From: Halichondria panicea
Taxonomy: Eukaryota > Porifera > Demospongiae > Suberitida > Halichondriidae
Assembly (NCBI RefSeq): GCF_963675165.1
Contig: NC_087392.1
Location: 1,379,001 to 1,443,000 of the forward strand
Length of the DNA: 64,000 nucleotides
Direction: 5' to 3'
Below, piece by piece: positions 35,101 to 51,800 of this stretch; the first letter of the stretch is position 1; the number at the start of each line of letters is the position of its first letter. The notes below the pieces were generated by a model. It was not told where the DNA came from. It did no database searches and saw nothing but the letters and a program-made list of their open reading frames with translations. Position numbers and translations under genes: made by a program.

Positions 35101-38100
35101 ATCATATGAGACGTTCCTGAAAGAAGCAACAAAAGATGTTATCATAGTGCAACTCAAATTCGTTAAAAGTAAGACCAGAACATTGCAAGCAGAAGTGAAG
35201 CAAAAGCCCGACAAATTCCAACCAAGAGAAATCAGATACAAAAACGGTTGCTCCAAACACAGTAAATGGCCAAATAATGATCTCATCAGTCAAGCTGGCT
35301 TCAATATTGTACGAAAAGTTTGCTTCAACTTTGAATATGGAGACAAACTAACAATTGATGAATTCAATGAAGCTATATATAACACACACAGCCCTAACAG
35401 TACTACAGTGTACTTTGAACAATGGAAAGGACTGGCTGCTTCTGGCCGTATAAATGTTGTAAATTCAGGATGCTCAAATACGGGTATACAGGAGCACATG
35501 CCTCCCAGTCCAAGGCTATTAAAACATGTCGACAGATATATCACAAAATACCTAACAAACAGTGAGTTTATCGCTATTATTGCAAGGATTGAAAAATCAA
35601 AAAACGGACTAAGCAAGCGGCAAGGCTCTATAGGATACTGTCTAACAAAGACACTTGAGCATTGGAAAATGTTCTCTGCTAAAAAAAGTCTGAGCAAAAC
35701 ATTTCTATCCATAGATATGGGAAAATATGGGAGCAAAAGTTTCAAACAAAATGCCACGATTCAGCAAGACTTTCAAAATTTCTTTCAAGGTATGTATGGT
35801 GACAAGTGGAGCGTTGCAGAGTGGGAGCGATCATTTGAAGACATTGGGGATACCACCGATGCAGGCTACATAGCACTACTCCAGAAGATGATTGTCACAA
35901 GAGCAACGTGTGTGCTGTTTGTGGGTGGAGGGTCGTTCCAGAAGCACGCTCTGGCATTGTATCAAGCTAGAGTCCCTGAGGCTGATTGGTGCATTCATAT
36001 AGTGCCTGTATGTACTCAGAAGGGCAATTTGGAACTTATTCATGCATAGTTAATGTTACTAGTATCGATCACATTAAAATGGTGATGTAAACACCATAAT
36101 TATATTAATTGTGTAAATGATTATAAGGCTTGGATTCCAAACGTTTGCATAATTGCATTCCATGCTACAGGTACAGTTGGGTAGGGTAGTTAACACATAC
36201 ACCTTTGTATTTAGCTATTTAGCTATAGATCTAGTTAACTATAGAAGCTAAGATGACCATCACAGGCAAAATCAAGATAGTTTTTATCCTTCTAGTGCTA
36301 GTCATTCTGCTATTAATGACCAACAGCTCATACTATTATCAAAGTGCCTTGTTAACTACAAGCAGGAATGAAGGTCGATCAGAGCATTCCCGTACAGCAT
36401 CAAGCTACAACAACAGTATTGAGAGGCTACTAGTTACAGAGATGGAGAACATGCTGAGACATAATTTAACTAACTCACAAGAGCAATTAAATGTTACTGA
36501 ACTAAATAACACTACAGCCGAACACAATAACATTCTGTCACCTTTTGCTGCATCACTACAGACAGCCTCCTTGAAACAAGACTACAACACTGAAGGAGGG
36601 TACATAGTAGTACTGGACATATACGAACAACAAACAATGGCCTCAGGCAACCTACTACAACTACAATGTTGGGCCCGGTATTTGAACATGGTGGTTGTTA
36701 AGCCGTTCATGAAAAACTCGAATATGTTGACCCCATTAGATGAAACTAAACAACTGGGCATGCTCAGAATGGAGGACACGTTTGACATGCACGACTGGGA
36801 AGAGTACACCAGAGATGTTGGATACGCTCCACTCGTAGAATGGGCGGAATTTGTGAGAACAGCCCCCAGAAAACTGATTGTTGTACAAGCTAAATACCCA
36901 GTCTTAACGTATGTAAGAGACGTACGAGCTAGGGGACTCCCCTTTCCCCACCCCCCTTCAGCAAAGAAACTTTACGCTGAGGGATGCAAATTCAAGTTTC
37001 TACACAGCAAAGGATTGTCTTATTTGCAGTCAAGAGGGTTTGTGGTTGCACGTACTGTGTGTCTCAATTTCCTATCAGGGGATGAGTTAACTATGAAAGA
37101 GATTCAAGAACACATTTTAGGAGAATATGAAAATGAAAAAGTGTCGATTCTTATTAGCGAGTGGAGAGGAATTGGAGAGAATCAGAGATTTTTAGTTCAA
37201 GAAAACATTTGTCCAGAAGAGAAAGCTTATAGAGAGCACACAAAACCAAGTGCAAGAATCTTACGCGATGCAGAACTCTATACTCAACAGTATCTAAGTC
37301 ACAATGGTGGTAATACATCATACGTGGCTGTAATGGCCAGATACGAAATGACAGGACTGACTAAACACAAGATCAGTGATGGAGATACACATGCCATTAT
37401 TCCCAGCTGCCTAAAGCAAACTAATCAAGGCTTGGAGGTAGTGAAGTCTGTCAAGCACATACCACAGGTGTTCCTTTCTATAGACATTGGAAAGTATGGC
37501 AGTGACAGTTTCAAAAACAAACATTATTTTGGCCACCTCTCAGACATGGAAGCATTTGTGGAGAAGCTACAAGGATTGAAATTAGAGGACTGGGAGAAGA
37601 CCTTTGAGTCAGTTACACACAACCAAGACTCTGGCTACATAGCCATGTTACAACTAGTATTAGTCACTAAAGCTGATTGTATAGTGTTTGTAGGGGGAGG
37701 AACATTTCAAAGACATGCTCTACATTTGTATCAGGAGTTACATCCTAATGAAAGCGACAGATGTGTTAGGATAGTTGAGAAATGTACAAGTCCATACAGA
37801 CCAGTTACAAAGTGACTTTAATTTGCCTTATTATACTACCATTCTATGATATCACTCACCTGTTTTGTTTGCAATGAGAATGAACAATAGAAGAGTGTTC
37901 ATCTTCAAAATGGGACATGAGGGAGGGGCTACAGAATGTGTGCATGAGGGGCACAGATGAGGACATGTGAGAGAGAGTGGGAAATAGTAGGAGAGGCAAA
38001 CAAAACGTTGTACACAGCAATCAATGAATGCACAAAAATGTATAGATTCCCTATAAAACATACATGTACCATGCACATACCTACTACGTGCATGGTACAT

Positions 38101-40398
38101 GCATGTTTTATAGGGAATCTATACATTGCCATACCTAGTATACTGTATGTAAATTTATAATGTAATTGTACAATGAATATAGTAATGACTGTGTATTCAA
38201 AGCAGTATGTGTATCTCACCTTTGGTGAATATCTTAAAGATGAGTGCAGAGGTAATGGCAGCTTCTTCTCCATCACTGAACAGACTCCTCTCACAGACAC
38301 ACACATTCACCATCACCTCACAGCAAAACCGCAGCTTTTCAGCTACACCATCACTGTTAAGAAACAAATCCTTCCTAAAATGTTCCAAAAACAATCGATT
38401 ATTCACTTACAGACTATTAGGATTCTCCAGAAGCAGTCTCTGCAAGTGTGCCTGCAATACATCCCACAGACCAGCTTGAATGAGGCTCTTTCTTGGATTG
38501 TCCTCAGCTGTGAGGTGACTTAATCCAGGGAGTAAGAACTTGAGGAGGTCTTTACCCTCTCTCTCTGCTGCTGGGCTGTCGGTGAGCTTTGCAAGACGAA
38601 CAAGAAATGGGAGACACGAGTAAATATCTGTAGATAGTGAGAGGCTGTCTTCTGCAAGCCAGGCCCCTACCACACGCACACACGCTATGAGGAGGGGGGT
38701 CGTCTCCATGGAGAGTGTTTCAAGGAGCGTGTCAGTGGGTGTTATGGAGTCAAGTTGCTTGAGAAGGAGGAGAATAAATGTGAATATCTCAGTTAGGGTG
38801 GTATGCAAATGGAGAAGATCTTCTTCAGTAAGTGAAGTTCCTAGTATGAATGAGAAAAAGGGACCAGTCAGTATGGGTGACTCACAAGGCTGCACGTATG
38901 TCGTACCTTTTGTAATGTCGTTGTGTCTCAAGATGTAAGCTATGGCAGACTCAAAGACAATGAAACAAGAACATAGCAGCTCTGAAGATTCACTAACATC
39001 AGTCACCTCTCTTCCATCTATTGCCAGTCTTGCCTCCTAAGGTAACAAAAGCAGACACATTAACTAAAGCATAACTACAGCACATCCAATTGATCATTGG
39101 CTTCATATTTAACACACAGGCACTGTACTAAGGGCTAAAAATAATTATTGAGACCTCACCACTTTGAACAGGTCAACGAGTAGTAGCATGAATTTTGAAC
39201 CTGAAGGCTCCACCCATTGCAATCCAAACAGTTGACATAGGAGAGCGGCCAAGTGTAGGGCAGGGTCACGATGGACTGAGTCCAGCTTACTGGTCAGAAT
39301 GTCCTTTAGCCCAGCTGCAACGTCTCTCACCCACTCAGCTCCGCCCATGGCTACGTTCTGTACAGGACAATATTTTAGAATTTTTTGCAACAATCACTAC
39401 TTACCAACGAGTCTCCAGCTAGTAGGATCACACTATGAAGCAGTTTACACAGCTGAAACTTCAGGTCATCCTACAAAATCCATCCCAGTCAATACAACAC
39501 CATCTCTTATCAATCAATGTACTCCCTCACCTGGTTCGACTTAAACTCTGCAGCAAGCACAGTCATAAGAGACGACAAGTGAGATGGAAAACTCTCCATT
39601 GCTCTAACGTCTTCTTGTCTCAGAATATGTAGCAATAGATCTTTTCCTCCTGCAGACACTAAAGAGCAAAATAATTATGATTATATACATCAGACCCACA
39701 ATAAAGGACATTACCTGAGGTTTGACAGATATAATTTTTAGCCAGGGCTTGGAGAGTGGAGTAGTCAGATCTCAATAAATGGCGGCACCCAGTGCAAGTT
39801 GTACTGATTCCTTGGAGACATTGTAGAGCATCTTCTGCTATTAAATTATTCTCTTTACTGGAGAAAAATTTATAACCTCCCGAGCATGGACGGTGAGATG
39901 TACTGCTTACCAGTTGGATAAGTAGTCATTGAACAGAGGAATTTTGGAGGTCACTTGAGGATGCAATGCCTTATGGACGTGAGTGCTGGTCAATTTAGGT
40001 ACAAATGATGCAATTTAATGGTTACCAATTCTTGGTCTGTGCAGAAGCAAGCTAATATGGTGACAGCAATCGCCTGATAAGGATTATCAGTGCATTCTTC
40101 TGGATTAATCTCTGTGGAAGGAACCACATTTTCATAATAGTTAATAAGGTACAACTCACTCGTTGCAAGTAGCCTGTTCAAAAAGTTGAATCCAATTGAA
40201 TTGAAGATTTTTTTTCGATCTTCACTCCCGATATCTCCAGATTTGATCAGCTTGGCAGCCTGTAAAGAATCAGTGAAATTTAATACAGCTAGCTACAGGG
40301 CATTTTGGTTTCGTAAAGCTTACCACCAGCATTGCAGCCATTTTCTCATTATCTGAGCTGGCCTTGGTTAGGATAGATAAGCACTGGCTGAGATCCAT
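32200..40398 (-). CDS. NCDN: Neurochondrin, with three genes nested in one intron
   Basis: Homologue of neurochondrin, an armadillo/HEAT-type cytoplasmic protein that in vertebrates acts in neurite outgrowth and dendritic signalling. The start ATG at 40398-40396 gives MDLSQCLSIL...NEKMAAMLVV; an in-frame ATG 42 codons upstream is possible but looks like UTR. Following blocks: KLIKSGDIGSEDRKKIF, GFNFLNRLLAT, ILACFCTDQEL, GSKFMLLLVDLF, VGAWLAEDSLSL, CLPFLVRLAK, LLPGLSHLTAEDNPRKSLI. The exon 38353-38220 ends in phase 1 (TKG); the next in-phase exons are 32671-32495 (DISELWFISVQ), 32431-32321 and 32264-32200 (stop TGA). DISELWFISVQ aligns with the DLQELWFLGMQ segment of human neurochondrin, so the C-terminus lies beyond the three nested genes. 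The intron is 32672-38219, 5548 bp. Confidence 0.88.
32850..34508 (-). CDS. Intronless type II membrane protein, glycosyltransferase-like, paralogue A
   Basis: Single-exon gene of 552 aa. I chose the ATG at 34508 because it starts MARLFKKILLLLVALALFLG, a cytoplasmic basic tail plus membrane anchor as in Golgi type II enzymes; an upstream in-frame ATG at 34586 would add 26 residues. After a Ser/Pro-rich stem comes a conserved domain: MASRNMFQLQCWAKTLN, VRQVCLNFYYGDELSLNEF, WRGMGSGQRVLI, SQRLVHDAEIYI, FLSIDVGKYGSKKW, DAGYIGLLQKVIVTRAQCVL and FVGGGAFQRHG. The FLSxDxGKYGS and VLFVGGGxFQ blocks recall nucleotide-binding motifs of O-fucosyltransferase-like GT-B enzymes, but this is an impression, not a family match. 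Same strand as the host gene; divergent from paralogue B with 146 bp between starts. Confidence 0.85.
   Translation of the reverse strand: MARLFKKILLLLVALALFLGLFIFNLKALKVSSSPSIEPNDLIPIVKHGRKIKVHNIESHYEDTPERLLQVAPDLLKAEKMIKSSAEERNKPSPPKESPSSDQNTSIVVHKAVFNSSSESVPVAVIVRHKVMESNQPVIMQKGVTEIPPLKVDPNNISVKRGVVLAINYYEQQTMASRNMFQLQCWAKTLNLDVVQPATKDSSLLTPLNDQMWKSQLRFGDLFDTAEWKRVSDQYQYSSLINWEDFLIEGPQKVIVVSFNYPSVSVLKARQKAGEQVLHSPQGDRYKIGCDSKFPSSSEVNFLKTKGFTIVRQVCLNFYYGDELSLNEFNSHILGDYSSNEVTVIMEMWRGMGSGQRVLIRDSGCAETYPIQEIISPSQRLVHDAEIYINRHFSGGPFLAVMGRYEMSLLTTHKTVPYCLKDTLYKFQQFKKDTKLENAFLSIDVGKYGSKKWRKGAQPEISNEVMHLFQGMYGAGASIGEWEDGFESVSGTKDAGYIGLLQKVIVTRAQCVLFVGGGAFQRHGLFMYKNLHHDSVCARTVDQCTSKNKFKL
34655..36049 (+). 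CDS. Intronless type II membrane protein, glycosyltransferase-like, paralogue B
   Basis: Single exon, 464 aa, the shortest of the three. It begins MLAKVKSVGVLCTVVSIVLL, a signal anchor. The domain is colinear with paralogue A: SASRNLQNLQCWAGKVG, VRKVCFNFEYGDKLTIDEF, EQWKGLAASGRI, SPRLLKHVDRYI, FLSIDMGKYGSKSF, DAGYIALLQKMIVTRATCVL, FVGGGSFQKHALALYQ. Cysteines near the C-terminus (VPVCTQK) parallel A (VDQCTSK) and C (VEKCTSP). It lies in the neurochondrin intron on the opposite strand. Golgi glycosylation is inferred from topology only. Confidence 0.87.
   Translation: MLAKVKSVGVLCTVVSIVLLFTHTYLRSNVAIQSQIIVGRRHHSTQSQIELPIVKRGNLSTQTIKKSDPTRGFVVAGDFWEQFSSASRNLQNLQCWAGKVGAKVVEPYSVSSMLRTTIGPQQSKLKFSDLIDLEYWNQESVRMRNAEVVSYETFLKEATKDVIIVQLKFVKSKTRTLQAEVKQKPDKFQPREIRYKNGCSKHSKWPNNDLISQAGFNIVRKVCFNFEYGDKLTIDEFNEAIYNTHSPNSTTVYFEQWKGLAASGRINVVNSGCSNTGIQEHMPPSPRLLKHVDRYITKYLTNSEFIAIIARIEKSKNGLSKRQGSIGYCLTKTLEHWKMFSAKKSLSKTFLSIDMGKYGSKSFKQNATIQQDFQNFFQGMYGDKWSVAEWERSFEDIGDTTDAGYIALLQKMIVTRATCVLFVGGGSFQKHALALYQARVPEADWCIHIVPVCTQKGNLELIHA
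36253..37815 (+). CDS. Intronless type II membrane protein, glycosyltransferase-like, paralogue C
   Basis: Single exon, 520 aa. The N-terminus KIKIVFILLVLVILLLM is a membrane anchor, followed by an Asn-rich stem with many N-x-S/T sequons (NNTT, NVTE, NLTN). The conserved domain shows MASGNLLQLQCWARYLN, ARTVCLNFLSGDELTMKEI, SEWRGIGENQRFLV, SARILRDAELYT, AVMARYEMTGLTKHK, FLSIDIGKYGSDSF, DSGYIAMLQLVLVTKADCIV, FVGGGTFQRHALHLYQ. By eye A and C share the EQQTMAS and MLTPL blocks that B lacks. Starts 204 bp after the stop of B and ends 405 bp from the next neurochondrin exon. Confidence 0.87.
   Translation: MTITGKIKIVFILLVLVILLLMTNSSYYYQSALLTTSRNEGRSEHSRTASSYNNSIERLLVTEMENMLRHNLTNSQEQLNVTELNNTTAEHNNILSPFAASLQTASLKQDYNTEGGYIVVLDIYEQQTMASGNLLQLQCWARYLNMVVVKPFMKNSNMLTPLDETKQLGMLRMEDTFDMHDWEEYTRDVGYAPLVEWAEFVRTAPRKLIVVQAKYPVLTYVRDVRARGLPFPHPPSAKKLYAEGCKFKFLHSKGLSYLQSRGFVVARTVCLNFLSGDELTMKEIQEHILGEYENEKVSILISEWRGIGENQRFLVQENICPEEKAYREHTKPSARILRDAELYTQQYLSHNGGNTSYVAVMARYEMTGLTKHKISDGDTHAIIPSCLKQTNQGLEVVKSVKHIPQVFLSIDIGKYGSDSFKNKHYFGHLSDMEAFVEKLQGLKLEDWEKTFESVTHNQDSGYIAMLQLVLVTKADCIVFVGGGTFQRHALHLYQELHPNESDRCVRIVEKCTSPYRPVTK
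38038..38126. repeat. 89-bp near-perfect hairpin in a neurochondrin intron
   Basis: The left arm starts ATGTATAGATTCCCTATAAA and continues CATACATGTACCATGCACA; the right arm is its inverse with only one or two mismatches over about 40 bp, leaving a loop of about 9 bases. It lies 93 bp downstream (in neurochondrin sense) of the exon end at 38220. It could be a short palindromic element or a foldback RNA precursor. Confidence 0.9.
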
Positions 40399-40599
40399 GC
40401 TTGCAAATGCTCTGAAGCTGCTGCAGATATTGTAGTTTCTGAATCTCCTCTCACTACTCAGCTCAGAGAGACGGTAAAGGGCTTTGTTGCAACATGTGTG
40501 CTTCAAGGTGGCTGGGGCTAGCAACCCCTTGAAAGTCTTTTTTTGTGTCGATCTTAACCAATTTAATAAGCTATAAGAATCAACAAACCAGGAGTCAAT
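40399..40599. promoter_or_regulatory. Short bidirectional promoter, NCDN / TMBIM4
   Basis: About 200 bp separate the two divergent start codons (76 bp if the upstream in-frame neurochondrin ATG is used), so both promoters must overlap. No specific motif is assigned. Confidence 0.5.
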
Positions 40600-41743
40600 A
40601 TGATGGATCTTGAGTCAGTATTCAATGGAGGAAAGCCTGGGAAAGGAGAGTCCCTGTCAGTATGGCAAGCTGAGATTGCTCTAAGACTCAGTAAGTTGAT
40701 ACCAGATCTTACTGTTGTAAAAGCCTTTTACATTGTCTTGCCCAACTCTACATAATTATGTAGGTTTTCTGCGAAAGGTGTATGGGATCCTCACTGCTCA
40801 ACTACTGCTAACTGTGCTGGTGTGTGCAGTATGCATGTTTGTGCCTGCACTCAAAGATGTCGTACAGAGCAGGTGTGTTCGTATTGCTTGTATTGTGCTG
40901 TGTTTGCCATCTTTGTTCTTGCCTGCAGTGTTGTGCTTAGTATTGGGTTGCTCATAGGGACACTAGTTGTTCTAGTGGCACTCATTATTAAGAAGAACGA
41001 AGCTCCCACCAACTTTATTCTTCTGTTCGTATTTGTAAGTCACTCAATTGTCGTAAATTATAGTATCAGACAGATTCATGCACTCCTAAAATCGATAGTA
41101 TGTATCTCATTTATTTTAATGTGTAGACACTCCTTGAAGGCCTCAGCGTTGGGATTGTGATAACCTACTATGATGTGGACCTAGTATTGAAGGCATTTGC
41201 TATCACCGCCAGCGTATTCATTGGGCTTACAGCCTACACCATGCAGAGCAAATACGATTTCAGCAGTTGGGGAGCAAGGTGAGTTGTGTTGCAATGAGTG
41301 GCATTCTTTAGGAAGACAGTTACGTGTAAGGTTCCTCCTCTCTGTCTTCATGCAGCTTGTTTGCCTTCCTCTGGGTTCTGATCATTGGTGGAGTGTTACA
41401 GGTGGGTGGGTATAATAACAGGCACATCTCTATAGGCCGCCTTTGTTTTCATCTATAGTAGCGTATCACTTGTATCAGCTAAAACTTATTAGTTAAGAAA
41501 CATATCTAGAGCCTGTATTATATCCATACCCTACAGATATTTTTTTGGAGCGAGGCTTTGGATTTTGTGCTGACTGTGGGAGGTGCTCTGATCTTCTGTG
41601 GCTTCATCATATTCGACACACACATGATAATGCACAAGGTCTCGACAGAGGAATACATAATGGCCTCTATTAACCTCTATCTGGACTTCATCAACTTGTT
41701 TCTCTACATTTTGCGTCTGTTGCAAGCCATGAAAAAAAACTAG
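40600..41743 (+). CDS. TMBIM4: TMBIM4 / Lifeguard-4, Bax-inhibitor-1 family
   Basis: Six exons (40600-40690, 40764-40872, 40929-41034, 41127-41278, 41356-41401, 41537-41743), 711 nt in frame, 236 aa, matching the family's usual length of about 238. Seven hydrophobic segments. Diagnostic blocks: [90 protein letters not shown]. These match TMBIM4 (also called GAAP) better than other Bax-inhibitor family members. Members sit in Golgi/ER membranes and modulate calcium leak and apoptosis. Two ATGs open the frame (MMD); either may start. Confidence 0.95.
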
Positions 41744-42170
41744 CATAAAAAGAACATAACTTTCATTGTACTATAACAGCTGCAAGTAATTTCTGCATTG
41801 GTTGTATAAAACTAGTCATTCTTTTACAGTGTGTGTGTTAAGGTTTATTAAAAACTTTGATTGAAAAAAAAAATTACGGGTTAAAGAATTCCCTCTCATT
41901 CAGCGATCTACGATAACACAGGGTGCCTTGCTATTATTTGTGCAATACTATATATAAGCCCATTAGGTGGTTAACCAAAATAAGTTTCATCATAAATATC
42001 TGCTTCGAGGTCAAACCGCGTACAAGTATAGGAGGAAAGCTCAAAGGTCAAAAGGTTAAAAGGTCACATGACTAGCACACGGTGGTACATTGTCTGCCCG
42101 CGAAAGCCACAAGATCAAAGAGAAAGTTTAGAGCATTTTACAGCTATCTAGAGCTTGTTGCAAGTAAAAA
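41744..42170. other. Spacer between TMBIM4 and ISWI
   Basis: TMBIM4 3' UTR and ISWI promoter/5' UTR; AT-rich with a short A-run near 41864. No gene seen. Confidence 0.6.
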
Positions 42171-48584
<6,414 letters not shown>

Positions 48585-48823
48585 ACTGCTCCACTGACAA
48601 TCATTAGATAGATTGCATGCATACATTGTTTCTTGCTCACTGCTCACAAACTTTACTGTATAGTAGTTATATAATATTATTATGCAGCAGTTCACTTTGC
48701 TTCCTGTGGTTTGTTGTACTCTTTGCTAACTCAATTAATGAAGGAATGCAAAATAAATGCAAACCACATGAAGTGCTTGACAAGACTCTGTAGCTTTAGT
48801 AGTGTTCTTACTGTACCTACGAA

Positions 48824-51800
48824 ATGGCTGATGGAATAGACATACAAGTTGTAGCAGCTAGCCCCCCACCTTTACAAAATAACGATGTTACTGAAGCTCT
48901 CACTGACAAAGAAATAGAACAGTACGGTGGGCTAAATTTGTCTGATCGAATGAGAGATGTTCTCCAACGGCCAAGAGGTAGTATCTCTTTGGAACAACCT
49001 TCTCCAGTCTCCAATCTAAGACGGCCTTCAATTATTGAAATGGTGAATAGTGGAGGCCTTGTTTTCAATCAGCGTGGCTCATGCGAAATCAACTTGGAAA
49101 ATCTGCCTGCACAAGATGTTGAAATGATGTACCACTATCATGGTCATAGAAGAGGCTCTTTCCAACCTAGCGAGAACCCGTCATGGAACCAGAGTCTGGA
49201 CACAAAGGACTCCTTAAATGACGACCAAGAAGAAACCGAAGATAAACAACACTGCTGTTCTCACACACGTTGGAACCAAAAATTCGACTCTCCGATCCTC
49301 GAGAAGCATCTGAGTAGAACTGTGATGGAGTTTCTTCGAATACGTTTCCGTTTTGCTCTGTTGTTTATTGGTCTCTTTACGCTCATCTGGCTTGTATTCT
49401 TTGCTGCCAGCATTCCATTCACCCCCCCTGACTCAGTTCAACCAGTCACGTTGAGTGTGAATCTTTCCGTGTTCAGTGTGTCTTACAATGTTGGCTATGT
49501 GATTGGAGCGGCAGTGTTGTTTGTATGCACCATAGCTCTTCTGTTTTTCACCTATTCCCAATATTATAGGTTTATTGCAGTACCACTATCGGTTATTTTA
49601 TTCATTGTTCTCATGTTCTGCTCGTTTGCTTTGGCACTGGCTTTGCATTTTGATCGAGAAGTACAAGGATTCCTCACCATGGCGTATGTGGCACAATTCA
49701 CAATCACCTCAATTATAATACTGATGATTTTTATGCTTTCCCGAATGCCATTTTGGGTTTCTATAACCATGTGTCTTTTGTACCTTGTCATTCTAGAAAC
49801 CCTTCTAGCCATTTTCACATTCATTCCCAGGGCCCCCGGAGTTATGGAAGGTGGACCTCACTACCCTCAGAACTTTTACGTCAATTCACTTGTAGCTCGT
49901 ATCATGTTTTACGTTTGTCTCATTTCAGTTAGTGCGAGCACCTCTTATCTTTCTCGGCTACGACAGAAAGTCACCTTTTGGAAGATAGCACAGTGTGTCT
50001 TGTCGCAGAAGGCCCTTGAGCTCGAACGAGAATTGGAAGAGAAGACAATCCTCTCAATGATGCCAAAACCATTTGCAGAAGATCTGATGAATGTTCAAGT
50101 TCAAATGGCATTCATGCTCAAGACAAAAGTGGGAATTGAAAGCCTTGACCCACAGTTCCAGTCTATATCCGCACCATTTAACATTTGTAGCATGGAAAAT
50201 GTATCTATTTTATTTGCCGACATTGTTGATTTCACTAAGTTTTCCTCCTCTCTCTCGGCTCCAGAGTTGGTGGGGATTCTGAATGATGTATTCTCAACCT
50301 TTGACGAACTAGCCATGCAGTGCAATTGTGAGAAGATCAGCACTTTGGGGGATTCCTATTTCTGTGTTTCTGGGTGCCCTGAGCCAGCTGCAGACCACGC
50401 CGATAACTGTGTGAACATGGGACTGTCCATTGTTAAAGCTCTGGAAGAATTCAGGAGAAATACTGGTCACCCAGTAAGAATGAGAATTGGTATGTATTAC
50501 TACGAGCTTAAATAGATTAATTTTACTATTGATGTTTTCTCTGTTGTAGGTATTCATACTGGCTCTGTGTTCTGTGGTGTTATGGGAACGAAACGATTCA
50601 AGTTTGATGTCTGGTCAAAAGATGTGCGAATCGCCACCAAGGTAGAATCGACCGGAAGTGCTGGTAAAGTCTTGATCTCCTCAGCCACTAAGCTGTTTCT
50701 CTCTGACGACTACACCTTCCAAAGACTCAACACTCCCACTGGTGTCCCAGAACTTGCTGATCTCAAGCTCTACTTTGTCGAACTCCCCTCTCTCATGACT
50801 GACCCTGACATGGAATCAAGCATGCTCAAAGATGATGTAGAGTTGGAGCCATACCGCTCATTAACCGCTCGCCCGTCTCTCTCTACTTGTGAGTCTCCAG
50901 TTCGTAAGGTGGCTGCGCCCCTCCCCCTCTGTCCCTGCTTGCGGGCCCAACACACCACTGCCCCTGTTGGGAGGCCATTGCAGCCAGCTACCTCGATTGT
51001 GGACATTTTTTCTCGTCAGAAACAACTACAGCGATGCACTTCGTATGTGGAGCTACCAGTACCCAAACCTACAGACGAAAATAATGACAAAATTGTGGAA
51101 CTCATGGAAGAACAAAATGTGAACTTTGAAACGTATTTCGACCCCCAATTGAAAGCTATCTCCCTGTACTATCAGGACCCAGACTTGGAAGCATCTTATC
51201 GAAACCACGGACAAGACTTGGACGATGGTTCTAACATTGGTATGGCTGAAATCACGTTGGGATTCCGGATAACCAAGCTAAGCTACATGATTGACACCAC
51301 TGTTTTATTCATTAATTACCTGCTAATCATAATTGGATCTGTCGTTTGTCTGAACTCCGAAGGCACACTTGGGGAAGTCTGGCGTTCTCTGCTAGCTGTC
51401 GTTGTATTCGGTCTGATTATTGACATACTAATCATGGTCTTTGTGTCTGCTGTTTTTGCCCCAAAACTTTTCCCTAAGAGATTTGCGAAATTTGCCACTT
51501 TTATTGTGAACTGGTATGCCAGATCCATAGTTGCACTCTTCATGATCTACTACCCTATGACTATTGTGTATGTGAGCATAGCACAATGTAAGACTGGATT
51601 TGGATCAGTGGCAGGCCTGGCTCATGTCCAAATGGCCTTCTTCATAACAGTTCTTGTTCTGATTAGCAGTATCTCATTCATGGATGTCAGCTACTTTGTC
51701 AAATGTATTGGAGGCTTTCTGTCAGCTGCTCTGGCAATTGGTATGATTGTGGGCGTTCACATGACCCTCTGTATTGCCAACTCTAAACTGTACAATGAAA

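Noticed and set aside
35290-35757. Minus-strand hydrophobic frame of 155 codons
   Set aside because: Antisense of the single-exon paralogue B, which has clear paralogues on the other strand.
37852-38100. Minus-strand frame ending with a signal-like MNTLLLFILIANKTG and a GTGAGT donor
   Set aside because: No in-phase downstream exon with coding character was found, and it lies inside the neurochondrin intron. It could be chance.
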